45,020 nt of DNA from Bordetella parapertussis (GCA_945888535.1 CAMDAN010000007.1:1-45020), one strand, 5' to 3'. Shown: positions 26,627-34,050, counted from the stretch's first letter. The notes: generated from the sequence alone by a model not told the origin. A program made the numbers and translations.

Positions 26627-27075
26627 GCGTTTTTCTCCCGCGCGACTTTGAGCCACGATGACTTGCCTTTGAGCCGACCATCCACCGCGAACTGAACGAC
26701 TTTGATCGCCTCTTTGCCTTCAACCATACGCTGACTGCCCTCATAACCTTCGACCCAGACACAGCGCATTTCGGGTTTGACTTCACAATTGCCATTGGCA
26801 CGGACACCGCCACACGGTCCATTGCGTAACGTCTTGGGGCAGTTCATAGAACAGGACATCCCTGTCGAACTCAGTGCACATTGACCACACATTTGGCAAT
26901 CAAAAAGAAACCCTTTGACCACTTTTTCAACCACTGCGACCGGTTTTTCTAAGCGCTCGTAGCCAATGGCTTTCCACAGGGGGTGTAACGCCACAAAAAC
27001 CGCTTCAAAACCTTTGTAAAAAATCTCCATGCCTCGGGCATTGCGCACAGACCAACGGCGTACTGAATACATCAC
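26623..27075 (-). CDS. MetV-like protein (methylenetetrahydrofolate reductase C-terminal domain)
   Basis: The 150-residue protein is the Cys-rich partner domain (MTHFR_C) that accompanies MetF in acetogens and in corrinoid-dependent methyl-oxidation clusters. Cysteines are clustered in FDCQMCGQCALSSTGMSC, SMNCPK, NGPCGGV, NGNCEV and MRCVW, enough for an iron-sulfur or zinc centre. In the known MetVF complexes this protein is needed for stable, active reductase. It begins at an ATGA overlap with the small upstream gene and ends at an ATGA overlap with metF, so all three are translated in a coupled way, which supports a shared complex. Confidence 0.87.
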   Translation of the reverse strand: MMYSVRRWSVRNARGMEIFYKGFEAVFVALHPLWKAIGYERLEKPVAVVEKVVKGFLFDCQMCGQCALSSTGMSCSMNCPKTLRNGPCGGVRANGNCEVKPEMRCVWVEGYEGSQRMVEGKEAIKVVQFAVDGRLKGKSSWLKVAREKNA

Positions 27076-27437
27076 GCGTCTCCGTCAGGGTTAGGAACAC
27101 TGGCTTCATCGGCCGCAATGACGGTGGGGGACGCCAAAGTGGTGTCTACCCCATGGGCGCGGATGATGCGAAGGAGGTCCTCATCGGAATACAAGGCTTC
27201 GATACGCGCTGCTTCAGCATTCGCTTCGGCTTGGATATCGTCGCCACAATCTTTGGGATCACTGCGTTTCCAATCGGCCAGATAGTCACCTGAGCTGGCC
27301 TTACCTGCTCGCATCGCGGCCCGGTCTACCGCTTCTTGAAAACGGTGCGAAAGTTGCACCTTGCCTGTTTCGCGGCCCCGCTTGACCACCACTTGGGCGG
27401 GCACATCGCGCCAGGAAATCACAATCAGTTTTGCCAT
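27072..27437 (-). CDS. Small 'virulence factor'-domain protein of the one-carbon cluster
   Basis: The 121-residue protein begins AKLIVISWRDVPAQVVVKRG and contains the HRFQEAVDRAAMRAG segment, matching a small family carried in databases as 'virulence factor' (I recall it from similar corrinoid clusters; the name says nothing on mechanism). The first half is compact with beta strand and helix pattern; from about 85 it becomes acidic and Ala-rich. There are few Cys (one, in DPKDCGDD), so it is unlikely to hold a metal cluster by itself. It overlaps the DUF1638 gene by 13 bases and the metV-like gene by ATGA, so it is an integral part of the operon. Function unknown. Confidence 0.8.
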   Translation of the reverse strand: MAKLIVISWRDVPAQVVVKRGRETGKVQLSHRFQEAVDRAAMRAGKASSGDYLADWKRSDPKDCGDDIQAEANAEAARIEALYSDEDLLRIIRAHGVDTTLASPTVIAADEASVPNPDGDA

Positions 27438-28042
27438 TGGATTACTTTCTCGTTTGCATTTCTTAAACTGCCATCCAACGCGCCATAGCCCGTCAAACGG
27501 TACTCAAAGGACAAACCCAATCGGTCTGCCGCACGCTGCCCAAGGGACACCCCTTCAGGTGACGCGACTTGAGCCAGATACACCAGCTTTTTGTAGTTAC
27601 CAAAGTACACAGGCAACAACTCAGGGTGCTTATCAATCCCCAATCCGTGCATGATCAAGCGCTCGAAGTGCCGAAGTAAAAAATCAGTCAAGTAGAAGGA
27701 CCCGATTTCATCTTCACACAACTGCTCAAATACCGCAGACCCCGCGTAAAACTCATAACAGTGGGCCCCAGGAATGCGCTCAACCTGTTCTTCTTTCAGC
27801 ACGGCGTCTAACAAACCGCCCGTCCCACAATCGGCATAAGCCACAAAAATGTGTTTGTAGCGGGACTTGAAATGCTGAATTTTTTCACGCACCAAGGCCG
27901 GAATTTTTTCTGGCCGGTTGTGCAATTCCGCTGGCAAACAGGTCACATCCATGTGCAACCACTGGTTGGCCGTGCGCAAAGCGATGATTTCGCGCCCAAG
28001 GGCACCGCAGGCAATCACCAAGGTGTTTGCTGCTGCGGCCAT
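27425..28042 (-). CDS. DUF1638 protein associated with corrinoid methyl transfer
   Basis: The 205-residue protein has the DUF1638 features: an N-terminal strand followed by ACGALGREI, then CLPAELHNRPEKIP, the FVAYADCGTGGLLD strand-turn and HCYEFYAGS. The conserved Cys residues (near 12, 35, 72 and 99) and His residues next to them could bind a metal or take part in methyl transfer. The family is frequently found with methylamine or betaine corrinoid systems in my recollection, but no activity is known to me. The gene follows the corrinoid protein by 40 bases and overlaps the next gene by 13 bases. With no MttB-type enzyme in the window, it is the best candidate for a substrate-facing role, which is inference. 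Confidence 0.85.
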   Translation of the reverse strand: MAAAANTLVIACGALGREIIALRTANQWLHMDVTCLPAELHNRPEKIPALVREKIQHFKSRYKHIFVAYADCGTGGLLDAVLKEEQVERIPGAHCYEFYAGSAVFEQLCEDEIGSFYLTDFLLRHFERLIMHGLGIDKHPELLPVYFGNYKKLVYLAQVASPEGVSLGQRAADRLGLSFEYRLTGYGALDGSLRNANEKVIQWQN

Positions 28043-28082
28043 GGCATTTACTGGAAGCGAAGACTTACTTAAGTCAGACCAC

Positions 28083-28787
28083 TTACGCGGAGACTCTAGC
28101 GCTACGACGTGCAGCGATCAGGGTTTTAGCGGTTTCAACAGCAATACCCGCATCACGGCAGTAAGCATCAGCCCCAACCGCTTTGCCAAACTCTTCATTC
28201 AAAGGAGCGCCGCCGACTAGCACGATAAAGTCATCACGCAAACCTTTTTCCTTCAAGGTGTCGATCACGACCTTCATGTAAGGCATGGTGGTGGTCAATA
28301 GCGCAGACAAGCCCAAAATGTCAGGCTTGTGCTCTTCCAGAGCCGCGAGGTATTTTTCAACGGGGTTATTGATGCCGAGGTCAATCACCTCGAAACCAGC
28401 ACCTTCCATCATCATTCCGACCAGATTTTTACCGATGTCATGGATATCACCTTTGACCGTGCCAATGACCATCTTGCCAATGGGCTCCACTCCGGTTTCT
28501 GCCAGAAGAGGGCGCAAAATTTCCATGCCGCCCTTCATTGCGTTGGCAGCGAGCAGCACCTCAGGCACAAACAAAATGCCATCACGGAAATCAACGCCCA
28601 CAATACGCATGCCTTCGACCAAAGCGTCATCAAGAACCCGGGCAGCAGACCAACCGCGGCCAAGCAAAATATTGGTGGCTTCAATCACTTCGTTGCGCAA
28701 ACCGTTGTACAGGTCATCATGAACCTGCTCGGTTAACTCTTCGTCATTGAGCGTGCTCAAATCCAGATCGTCAAATTCTTCAGCCAC
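28083..28787 (-). CDS. Cobalamin-binding corrinoid protein (MtbC/MttC type)
   Basis: The 234-residue protein carries the methyl group between two methyltransferases. It has the four-helix cap domain (about 15-100) with GILFVPEVLLAANAMKGG and the Rossmann-type B12 domain with GDIHDIGKNLV, where His116 of the DxHxxG motif is the lower cobalt ligand, GLSALLTTTMPYM and VGGAPLNEEF. This is the layout of MtbC, MttC and MtgC proteins. The start is GTG with a strong AAGGAG site 7 bases upstream. It is the first gene of the operon that runs to betA and is divergent from purU across a 306-base region that contains two palindromes. Confidence 0.94.
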   Translation of the reverse strand: MAEEFDDLDLSTLNDEELTEQVHDDLYNGLRNEVIEATNILLGRGWSAARVLDDALVEGMRIVGVDFRDGILFVPEVLLAANAMKGGMEILRPLLAETGVEPIGKMVIGTVKGDIHDIGKNLVGMMMEGAGFEVIDLGINNPVEKYLAALEEHKPDILGLSALLTTTMPYMKVVIDTLKEKGLRDDFIVLVGGAPLNEEFGKAVGADAYCRDAGIAVETAKTLIAARRSARVSA

Positions 28788-28852
28788 AGCAAACTCCTTA
28801 GGGTTGATTCCACGGTGCCCTCATTGGGGACACACTACTTGTTGAAAATGTA

Positions 28853-28867
28853 CGAGTCAGTGACTCG
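28853..28867. promoter_or_regulatory. Perfect palindrome, candidate operator
   Basis: CGAGTCA-G-TGACTCG is a perfect 7-bp dyad around one base, lying 66 bases upstream of the corrinoid gene start. A size of 15 bases suits a dimeric DNA-binding protein. Which protein binds is unknown; the GbdR-like activator nearby is one candidate, although AraC-family sites are more often direct repeats. Confidence 0.5.
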
Positions 28868-28881
28868 CGACGCTGACAGTT

Positions 28882-28903
28882 TAGCGACTTGTGATTGTCG
28901 CTA
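28882..28903. promoter_or_regulatory. Inverted repeat TAGCGAC-N8-GTCGCTA, candidate operator
   Basis: Two perfect 7-base arms are separated by 8 bases, so the centres of the half-sites are 15 bases apart, about one and a half helical turns. It lies 15 bases from the first palindrome, at about -95 to -116 from the corrinoid gene start, a position that suits an activator. No protein can be assigned from sequence. Confidence 0.5.
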
Positions 28904-28952
28904 CACGACAGGCTACTTACCTAGCCATTCAATGCAAACAATTGCCGCCATA

Positions 28953-28980
28953 CCCCCTGAATCGGTCGTCGTTGAGGGGG
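28953..28980. repeat. Inverted repeat CCCCCT-N16-AGGGGG
   Basis: A 6-bp GC-rich dyad with a 16-base spacer in the divergent region. Related ACCCCCT copies occur nearby at 29030-29036. It might be a hairpin in a long purU leader or an extra protein site. Weakly supported. Confidence 0.35.
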
Positions 28981-29093
28981 AAAACCCTGTCGCCACAAGA
29001 TAACATTCGGGCAGCGAAGTCCCTAGACTCACCCCCTCGTCAGGACTGTTGACCCCTGATCTTTAGTTAAAAATCCCATCGGAGAAAATTTCA

Positions 29094-29969
29094 ATGACCG
29101 TCCACCTCGAAGGCAAGCCCCATTACATCTTGAACGCCACCTGCGACAGCCGCCTCGGAACGGTCGCCTCGGTTTCGGGGTTTTTGGCTTCCCGTCAGTG
29201 CTACATCACCGATATGCAGCAGTTTGATGACGTTCTAAGCGAACGGTTTTTTATTCGTGTGACTTTTTATGGTGATGTCAAAAACACCCCTGAATTGGAA
29301 GCGCTGCGCGAACAGTTTGCAGAAGTGGCTCAAAAAGAAAAAATGGAATGGTCGATCCACGACGCCGAAAAGAAACCCCGCGTCTTGCTCATGGTGTCCA
29401 AGTTCGACCACTGCCTCGTCGATTTGTTGTACCGCCAACGCACCGGTGTTCTCAAAATGGATATCAGCGCTGTGGTCTCCAACCACCCTGATTTCAAAAC
29501 CTTGGTTGAAGCCCAAGGCATCTCATTCATTCTCTTGCCTGTAACGCTTGAGACCAAAGCCCAGCAAGAAAACCGTTTGATGGAAATTGTCGGAGAAACC
29601 AACAGCGAATTGGTGGTTTTGGCCCGTTACATGCAAGTGCTCTCTAACGACCTGTGCCGACGCTTACGCGGTCGGGCGATCAATATCCATCACTCTTTCC
29701 TACCCGGCTTCAAAGGCGCGAAGCCTTACCACCAAGCCCATGAGCGCGGGGTCAAACTCACCGGCGCGACTGCACATTACGTCACTGCGGACTTGGATGA
29801 AGGTCCGATCATTGAGCAAATTGTGGAACGCGTCGACCACACTTATACGCCTGAAAAATTGGCCGCTGCAGGTAGAGACTCAGAGTGCCGCGCGTTGGCA
29901 GCAGCCGTGCGCTTTCACATCGAAAGGCGTGTGTTTTTAAACGGCAGCCGAACCGTTGTATTTCGTTAA
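29094..29969 (+). CDS. purU: Formyltetrahydrofolate deformylase PurU
   Basis: PurU hydrolyses 10-formyl-THF to THF and formate. The 291-residue protein has an N-terminal ACT domain (about 8-85) starting ILNATCDSRLGTVASVSGFL and a C-terminal formyltransferase-type domain with ELVVLARYMQVLS, the catalytic INIHHSFLPGFKGAKPYHQA (Asn-His) and GATAHYVTADLDEGPIIEQ (Asp). It is full length. GGAG lies 10 bases before the ATG. It faces away from the corrinoid operon and shares its control region. In choline and betaine degradation it gives an exit for methyl groups that have been oxidised to formyl-THF, freeing the folate. It ends 3 bases from the convergent regulator gene. Confidence 0.95.
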   Translation: MTVHLEGKPHYILNATCDSRLGTVASVSGFLASRQCYITDMQQFDDVLSERFFIRVTFYGDVKNTPELEALREQFAEVAQKEKMEWSIHDAEKKPRVLLMVSKFDHCLVDLLYRQRTGVLKMDISAVVSNHPDFKTLVEAQGISFILLPVTLETKAQQENRLMEIVGETNSELVVLARYMQVLSNDLCRRLRGRAINIHHSFLPGFKGAKPYHQAHERGVKLTGATAHYVTADLDEGPIIEQIVERVDHTYTPEKLAAAGRDSECRALAAAVRFHIERRVFLNGSRTVVFR

Positions 29970-29972
29970 AAA

Positions 29973-31019
29973 CTAAACCTTAGTCACCGCCTCGTCGGGC
30001 TCAAGCAGAGCGAGACGGCTGTTGCGCCGCTCGGCACTGGGCGTGTGTCCGAAAAGGTCGCGGTAGCATTTGGAAAAATGCGGCGGCGACTGAAAACCGC
30101 AGGCAACGGCGATCTCCATGATGGACATCGCCGTTTGCAGCAAGAGGCTGCGGGCGCGGCGTAAACGCATGTCAAGATAGTACTTGGTAGGAACTTCTCC
30201 CACGTAACGCTTGAACAATCGCTCAATTTGCCGTCGCGAAACGCCCACCAAATTTGCAATTTCATCCAACGACAAAGGCTCCTCTAAATTGGCCTCCATA
30301 AGCGCTGCCGCCTCAATCAAATTTTCATGGAAAAGGCCTACACGCGCCATCAAAGGAACGTGCTGGCGATCTTGGTCGTTGCGAATACGGTCCAAAATGA
30401 ATTGGTCTGAAATCATCGGGGCGATTTCCCGTCCGAGGTCTGTCTTAATAATGTTGAGCATCAAATCCAAGGGCGCAATGCCCCCGGTGCAGGTGTAGCG
30501 GTCCCGGTCAATCGCAAACAACTGCCGTGAAAATATCACCTTAGGAAATTGCTCCTCTAAGGCAGACATATTTTCCCAATGCACCACCGCTTTGTATTTA
30601 TCGAGCAAACCCGCCTTGGCCAACACATAACCTCCGGTACACAACGCACCCAAAGCCACTTGCCGCTGCGATAACTTTCGCAACGTCGCAATCACCTCGG
30701 TGTTACAAGCGCTTTCAATGTCCACGCCGCCACATACAAACACAATATTGGCAGTGCCAATATCAGCCACAGGAACGGTTGGTGCCATCGCCAATCCGTT
30801 GCTAGCGGCCACTGGCTCACCGTTGGTGCTGGCTAGAACCCATTCGTAAATGTTTTGATTGGCAACCCGATTAGCCATTCGCAAAGCCTCTACTGCGCTT
30901 GATAAAGCAATCAAGGAGTAGTTCGGCAACGTCCAAAAAACAAATCGCTTTTTGGCTAGCTGATTTTTTTCGAGTAATGACTTAGTCACAAAGGGTTTTG
31001 AATCGGTAAGGTTATTCAT
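29973..31019 (-). CDS. GlxA-family AraC-type transcriptional activator, GbdR-like
   Basis: The 348-residue protein has an N-terminal DJ-1/PfpI-like domain (about 25-195; FVFWTLPNYSLIALSSAVEALRMAN, and GALCTGGYVLAKAG at the position of the nucleophile elbow) and a C-terminal AraC helix-turn-helix pair (about 240-335; LSLDEIANLVGVSRRQIERLFKRY, then AVACGFQSPPHFSKCYRDLFG). GbdR of Pseudomonas, which responds to glycine betaine and dimethylglycine, has this architecture and resembles it, and the gene lies next to betaine genes, so I infer a betaine sensor. The ligand is not proven by sequence; close relatives respond to carnitine or arginine. The start has AGGA just ahead of the ATG. Confidence 0.88.
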   Translation of the reverse strand: MNNLTDSKPFVTKSLLEKNQLAKKRFVFWTLPNYSLIALSSAVEALRMANRVANQNIYEWVLASTNGEPVAASNGLAMAPTVPVADIGTANIVFVCGGVDIESACNTEVIATLRKLSQRQVALGALCTGGYVLAKAGLLDKYKAVVHWENMSALEEQFPKVIFSRQLFAIDRDRYTCTGGIAPLDLMLNIIKTDLGREIAPMISDQFILDRIRNDQDRQHVPLMARVGLFHENLIEAAALMEANLEEPLSLDEIANLVGVSRRQIERLFKRYVGEVPTKYYLDMRLRRARSLLLQTAMSIMEIAVACGFQSPPHFSKCYRDLFGHTPSAERRNSRLALLEPDEAVTKV

Positions 31020-31074
31020 TATCCTACTTTCGATCCATTTTTGACTCTTACTAGATGCGCAGGCAGAAAGAAGA

Positions 31075-31106
31075 AAGGACTTAGTGTCTTTCGACGCTAA
31101 GTCCTT
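31075..31106 (-). terminator. Intrinsic terminator after tRNA-Arg
   Basis: On the minus strand AAGGACTTAGCGTC and GACACTAAGTCCTT form a 14-bp stem (one G-U pair) closed by a GAAA tetraloop and followed by TCTTCTTTC. It lies 8 bases beyond the tRNA 3' end, in the proper orientation to end its transcript, and just upstream of the regulator gene, which it would insulate. Confidence 0.85.
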
Positions 31107-31114
31107 ATTTCATT

Positions 31115-31191
31115 TGGTGCGGCTGGCAGGAATTGAACCCACGACCCCTTGGTTCGTAGCCAAGTACTCTATCCAACTGAGCTACAGCCGC
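31115..31191 (-). tRNA. tRNA-Arg (anticodon ACG)
   Basis: The 77-base gene on the minus strand has a 7-bp acceptor stem GCGGCTG/CAGCCGC, the TAGCTCAGTTGG D-arm, an anticodon stem CTTGG/CCAAG with loop CTACGAA giving anticodon ACG, the GTTCAATTC T-loop, discriminator A and an encoded CCA. The A34 of this anticodon is normally edited to inosine to read CGU, CGC and CGA. It lies 16 bases after the BKACE gene. Confidence 0.97.
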
Positions 31192-31201
31192 TAAGCGACA
31201 A

Positions 31202-31207
31202 ATTCTA
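31202..31207 (-). promoter_or_regulatory. Candidate -10 element of tRNA-Arg
   Basis: TAGAAT on the minus strand, 10 bases upstream of the mature tRNA 5' end. Any -35 would lie inside the BKACE gene end; none with good match was seen. The tRNA could also be made by read-through from the BKACE operon. Confidence 0.35.
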
Positions 31208-32074
31208 TCACAGGTTCATTAGCGCTCGGGCCTCGCTAGGCGACGCTATCGCTCGCCCTGCACGCTCTGCGCAGCGAGCTAATTCTGCTATCAAGGCACC
31301 GTTTCCGCTGGCACGCTTTCCATCGGGCAAGTAAAAAGTATCCTCTAAACCGGTCCGTAACATTCCACCCATATCGGCTGTTTTCTGGTGCACTGGCCAA
31401 ATCTCTGCGCGGCCAATCAGCGTGCTTTGCCAAATGCTATTGGGCGCCATATAGCGTGGCAAAAGCGCTAAGAGTTCAGCATCACAGGGCATCCCTGAAG
31501 CCACGCCCATGACCAAGTTGTACTCTGCTTTGCCCATACTGGGTTTGAGCATTCCCGCTTTGATATACATCGTGACAGATCGCACAATGCCCACATCAAA
31601 ACACTCAAACTCAGGATGGGTTCCAGAGTCGGCCATCACATCTAAAAACTGCTGTACCTTCGCAACGGGGTTGTCAAACACCATGGGCGGCCAAGCCCAT
31701 TGACCATCTTCTTTAATCTTGAGGTAGTTCAAGCTGCCCGCGTTACAGGCAGCAATTTCGGGCTTGATACGGCGAATACAGTCCAAGGGGCCGCTGATGT
31801 CTTTACCAACGACGCCCGTGGTGAGGTTGATGATGACGCCGGGACAGGCGTCACGAATCGCCGTCACAACCGATTCCATCACATCCGGATCCCACGAAGG
31901 CAAATGCCCTTTGCCGGGCTCTTGTTGGCGCACATGCACATGCATGACGCTGGCTCCCGCATTGAAAGCGTCTCTCGCTTCAGCGGCCATTTGGGCCGGG
32001 GAGACAGGCACCGGGTGTTGCTCCGGATTAGTAAGAACGCCAGTCAGGGCGCAGGTCAAAATTGCTTTGTCCAT
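31208..32074 (-). CDS. BKACE-family beta-keto acid cleavage enzyme (DUF849)
   Basis: The 288-residue TIM-barrel protein belongs to the zinc-dependent BKACE family, which cleaves a beta-keto acid with acetyl-CoA to give acetoacetate and a new acyl-CoA. Conserved parts are AILTCALTGVLTNP at the start, ASVMHVHVRQQEPG with the metal-binding His pair, INLTTGV, PEFECFDVGIV with the catalytic Glu region and a C-terminal DGKRASGNGALI segment. Known members use 3-keto-5-aminohexanoate or dehydrocarnitine; the residues deciding the substrate cannot be judged here. It is the third gene of a carboxylase operon, 11 bases after the biotin subunit. A dehydrocarnitine-cleaving role would give glycine betaine and link it to the betaine cluster next door, but the operon partners argue for acyl-CoA breakdown. 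Confidence 0.9.
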   Translation of the reverse strand: MDKAILTCALTGVLTNPEQHPVPVSPAQMAAEARDAFNAGASVMHVHVRQQEPGKGHLPSWDPDVMESVVTAIRDACPGVIINLTTGVVGKDISGPLDCIRRIKPEIAACNAGSLNYLKIKEDGQWAWPPMVFDNPVAKVQQFLDVMADSGTHPEFECFDVGIVRSVTMYIKAGMLKPSMGKAEYNLVMGVASGMPCDAELLALLPRYMAPNSIWQSTLIGRAEIWPVHQKTADMGGMLRTGLEDTFYLPDGKRASGNGALIAELARCAERAGRAIASPSEARALMNL

Positions 32075-32085
32075 GTTTTATCTTT

Positions 32086-34050
32086 CTATGAAATTTCTAC
32101 CAGCAAGGCGCCAGCATCGATTTGTTGGCCTTGCTCCGCATGCAAGGCCAACACGCTCCCTGCCACTTGCGCACACAGCCACATTTCCATCTTCATCGCC
32201 TCAACGCACAACAACTGCTGCCCTTCTTCGACCTTGTCGCCGACAGCCACCAAGACGCGGGTCACTTTACCGGCAACCGTTGCATGGGCTTTACCTGGGT
32301 CTTGAACAGCCAGTTTTTGTGCCATCGCATTGTGTTCTGAGAAAACGAACTGATAGCCGTCCATTGCCAAATGAACTTGCAAGCCCGAAACCCAAGCCAC
32401 TGCGGACTGGACAACGCCCGCCAAAGAAAACCGAAGCGTGCCTTGCTCAAAAGAGTGAACTTGGGCACGTATCGGCAACGGGTCAGAAGATTGCGCTTGG
32501 TCAAGCATTTCAATCAAAACGGCACCGTGGGCATTCGGCAAAACGCGCAAGAAGCGTGTCTCGGATTCGCAGTGCAACTGCATACCAAACGCGGCTACGC
32601 TGTCAGAGCGCCAACTGCTGCCATTCTGCGCAACCAGTGCCAACGCTGCGACTTGCCATTCTTTGGTGCTGGGTTGCGGTTTTTCTAATAATGCTTCCCC
32701 ATCGCTGGCCCATTGGTCAATCAGCGTTGTGGTCATCTGGGCTTTGCGAAACGTGGGGTGATCCAACAGGTCGGATAAAAATCGGTTGTTATTTCGCAGT
32801 CCTAAAAGAGGGGCATTTCTTAAAGCCGCACGAAGTCGGCGAATGGCATCGTCTCGGTCACGCCCGTGCGCAATCACTTTTGCAACCATGGGGTCGTAAA
32901 ACGGCGAGATCACATCCCCCTCTTGGACGCCGTGGTCAATCCGAACACCGGCGTGCAAAGCCGCTTCAGGCTTCCACCACAATATTCTTCCGGTTTGCGG
33001 AACAAAACCCGCATAAGGATCTTCCGCATACAAACGTGCTTGGATCGCATGGCCTTCAAAACGAATATCTGCTTGTTTCAAAGGCAGAGGTTCGCCTGCA
33101 GCAACGCGCAGTTGCCACTCCACCAAATCTAAACCGGTCACCATTTCCGTCACCGTGTGCTCTACCTGCAAACGGGTGTTCATTTCTAAAAAATAGTGGT
33201 TGAGGTCAGCATCGACGATAAATTCCACGGTGCCTGCGCCTTGGTAAGCAACTGCCAACGCAGCAGCGACAGCATCACGGCCCATGCGCTCGCGCATGGC
33301 CGGGCTGACGATAGGCGAAGGAGTTTCCTCAATCACTTTTTGGCGTCTGCGCTGTGCGGTGCAATCACGCTCACCCAAATAAACCGCATTGCCGTGCTGG
33401 TCGGCAAACACCTGAATTTCAATATGTCGGCCGTTGTCAATCAAGCGTTCCAACATCAGATCGCCATTGCCAAAGGCGCTCAGCGCTTCCCTGCGTGCGC
33501 TTTCAATAGCAGAAGGCAGCTCCTCTTGGCTTGCAACGTGGCGCATACCGCGCCCTCCGCCCCCCGCCGTAGCCTTGACCAACAACGGAAACCCCAGCGC
33601 AATGCCTTGGGTCATTAAAACCGCATCATCCGCATCCGGCTCCATAAAACCTGGCGCACAAGGAACCCCGGCAAGGAGCATGCGCTGCTTGGCCCGGGCC
33701 TTGTCGCCCATGGCCAACATGGCTTGGGGCGTCGGGCCAATGAAAACTAAACCCGCAGCCAAACACGCTTTGGCAAAGCCAGCGTTTTCACTGAGAAACC
33801 CGTAACCGGGGTGAACGGCATCTGCCCCCGATTGGTGGGCGGCTTGCAAAATCGCCGCGATATTCAAGTACGAATCTTTAGCCTCTGAACCGCCGATATA
33901 AACCGCTTCATCGGCCATGCGCACGTGCAAAGCATGGCGATCGGCATCACTAAAAACCGCCACGGTGGCGTAACCCAAATCTCGCGCCGTTCGCATCACG
34001 CGACAAGCTATTTCACCGCGATTGGCTATGAGTATTTTTGAAAAAGTCAT
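32086..34050 (-). CDS. Acyl-CoA carboxylase biotin-containing subunit (biotin carboxylase plus BCCP)
   Basis: The 654-residue protein has biotin carboxylase N-terminal, ATP-grasp and C-terminal domains (1-450), with ILIANRGEIACRV, the ATP loop KATAGGGGRGMR and FLEMNTRLQVEHTVTE, then a middle region and a C-terminal biotinyl domain with the attachment motif EAMKMEM (biotinyl Lys620). This is the alpha subunit layout of methylcrotonyl-, geranyl- or propionyl-CoA carboxylases. It follows the carboxyltransferase gene by 27 bases. The start is the ATG that opens MTFSKILIANRGEIA. Substrate is set by the beta subunit and not by this protein. Confidence 0.94.
   Translation of the reverse strand: MTFSKILIANRGEIACRVMRTARDLGYATVAVFSDADRHALHVRMADEAVYIGGSEAKDSYLNIAAILQAAHQSGADAVHPGYGFLSENAGFAKACLAAGLVFIGPTPQAMLAMGDKARAKQRMLLAGVPCAPGFMEPDADDAVLMTQGIALGFPLLVKATAGGGGRGMRHVASQEELPSAIESARREALSAFGNGDLMLERLIDNGRHIEIQVFADQHGNAVYLGERDCTAQRRRQKVIEETPSPIVSPAMRERMGRDAVAAALAVAYQGAGTVEFIVDADLNHYFLEMNTRLQVEHTVTEMVTGLDLVEWQLRVAAGEPLPLKQADIRFEGHAIQARLYAEDPYAGFVPQTGRILWWKPEAALHAGVRIDHGVQEGDVISPFYDPMVAKVIAHGRDRDDAIRRLRAALRNAPLLGLRNNNRFLSDLLDHPTFRKAQMTTTLIDQWASDGEALLEKPQPSTKEWQVAALALVAQNGSSWRSDSVAAFGMQLHCESETRFLRVLPNAHGAVLIEMLDQAQSSDPLPIRAQVHSFEQGTLRFSLAGVVQSAVAWVSGLQVHLAMDGYQFVFSEHNAMAQKLAVQDPGKAHATVAGKVTRVLVAVGDKVEEGQQLLCVEAMKMEMWLCAQVAGSVLALHAEQGQQIDAGALLVEIS

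Larger units (their letters stand above)
28788..29093. other. Divergent control region between the corrinoid operon and purU
   Basis: This 306-base stretch has no convincing gene. It holds the ribosome binding site of the corrinoid gene at one end and GGAG for purU at the other, and at least three inverted repeats described separately. No strong pair of -35/-10 hexamers was found in either direction, and no cobalamin-riboswitch B12 box is visible. It is the obvious place for binding by the GbdR-like activator encoded beyond purU. Confidence 0.6.

Noticed and set aside
28920..28965. Possible sigma-54 promoter (TGGC...TTTGCA) on the minus strand before the corrinoid operon
   Set aside because: The spacing between the GG and GC elements is one or two bases too long for a normal -24/-12 promoter.
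28815..29003. Small open frame of about 60 codons in the corrinoid-purU divergent region
   Set aside because: GTG start without ribosome binding site, no recognisable features, and it covers the palindromes that look regulatory.
28788..29093. Cobalamin riboswitch upstream of the corrinoid operon
   Set aside because: No B12-box-like sequence or supporting stems were seen in the leader region.
31764..33203. Long plus-strand open frame (479 codons) across the BKACE and biotin carboxylase genes
   Set aside because: It is antisense to two clear genes, crosses their junction, has no domain pattern and a composition (Arg/Pro/His-rich) typical of shadow frames.
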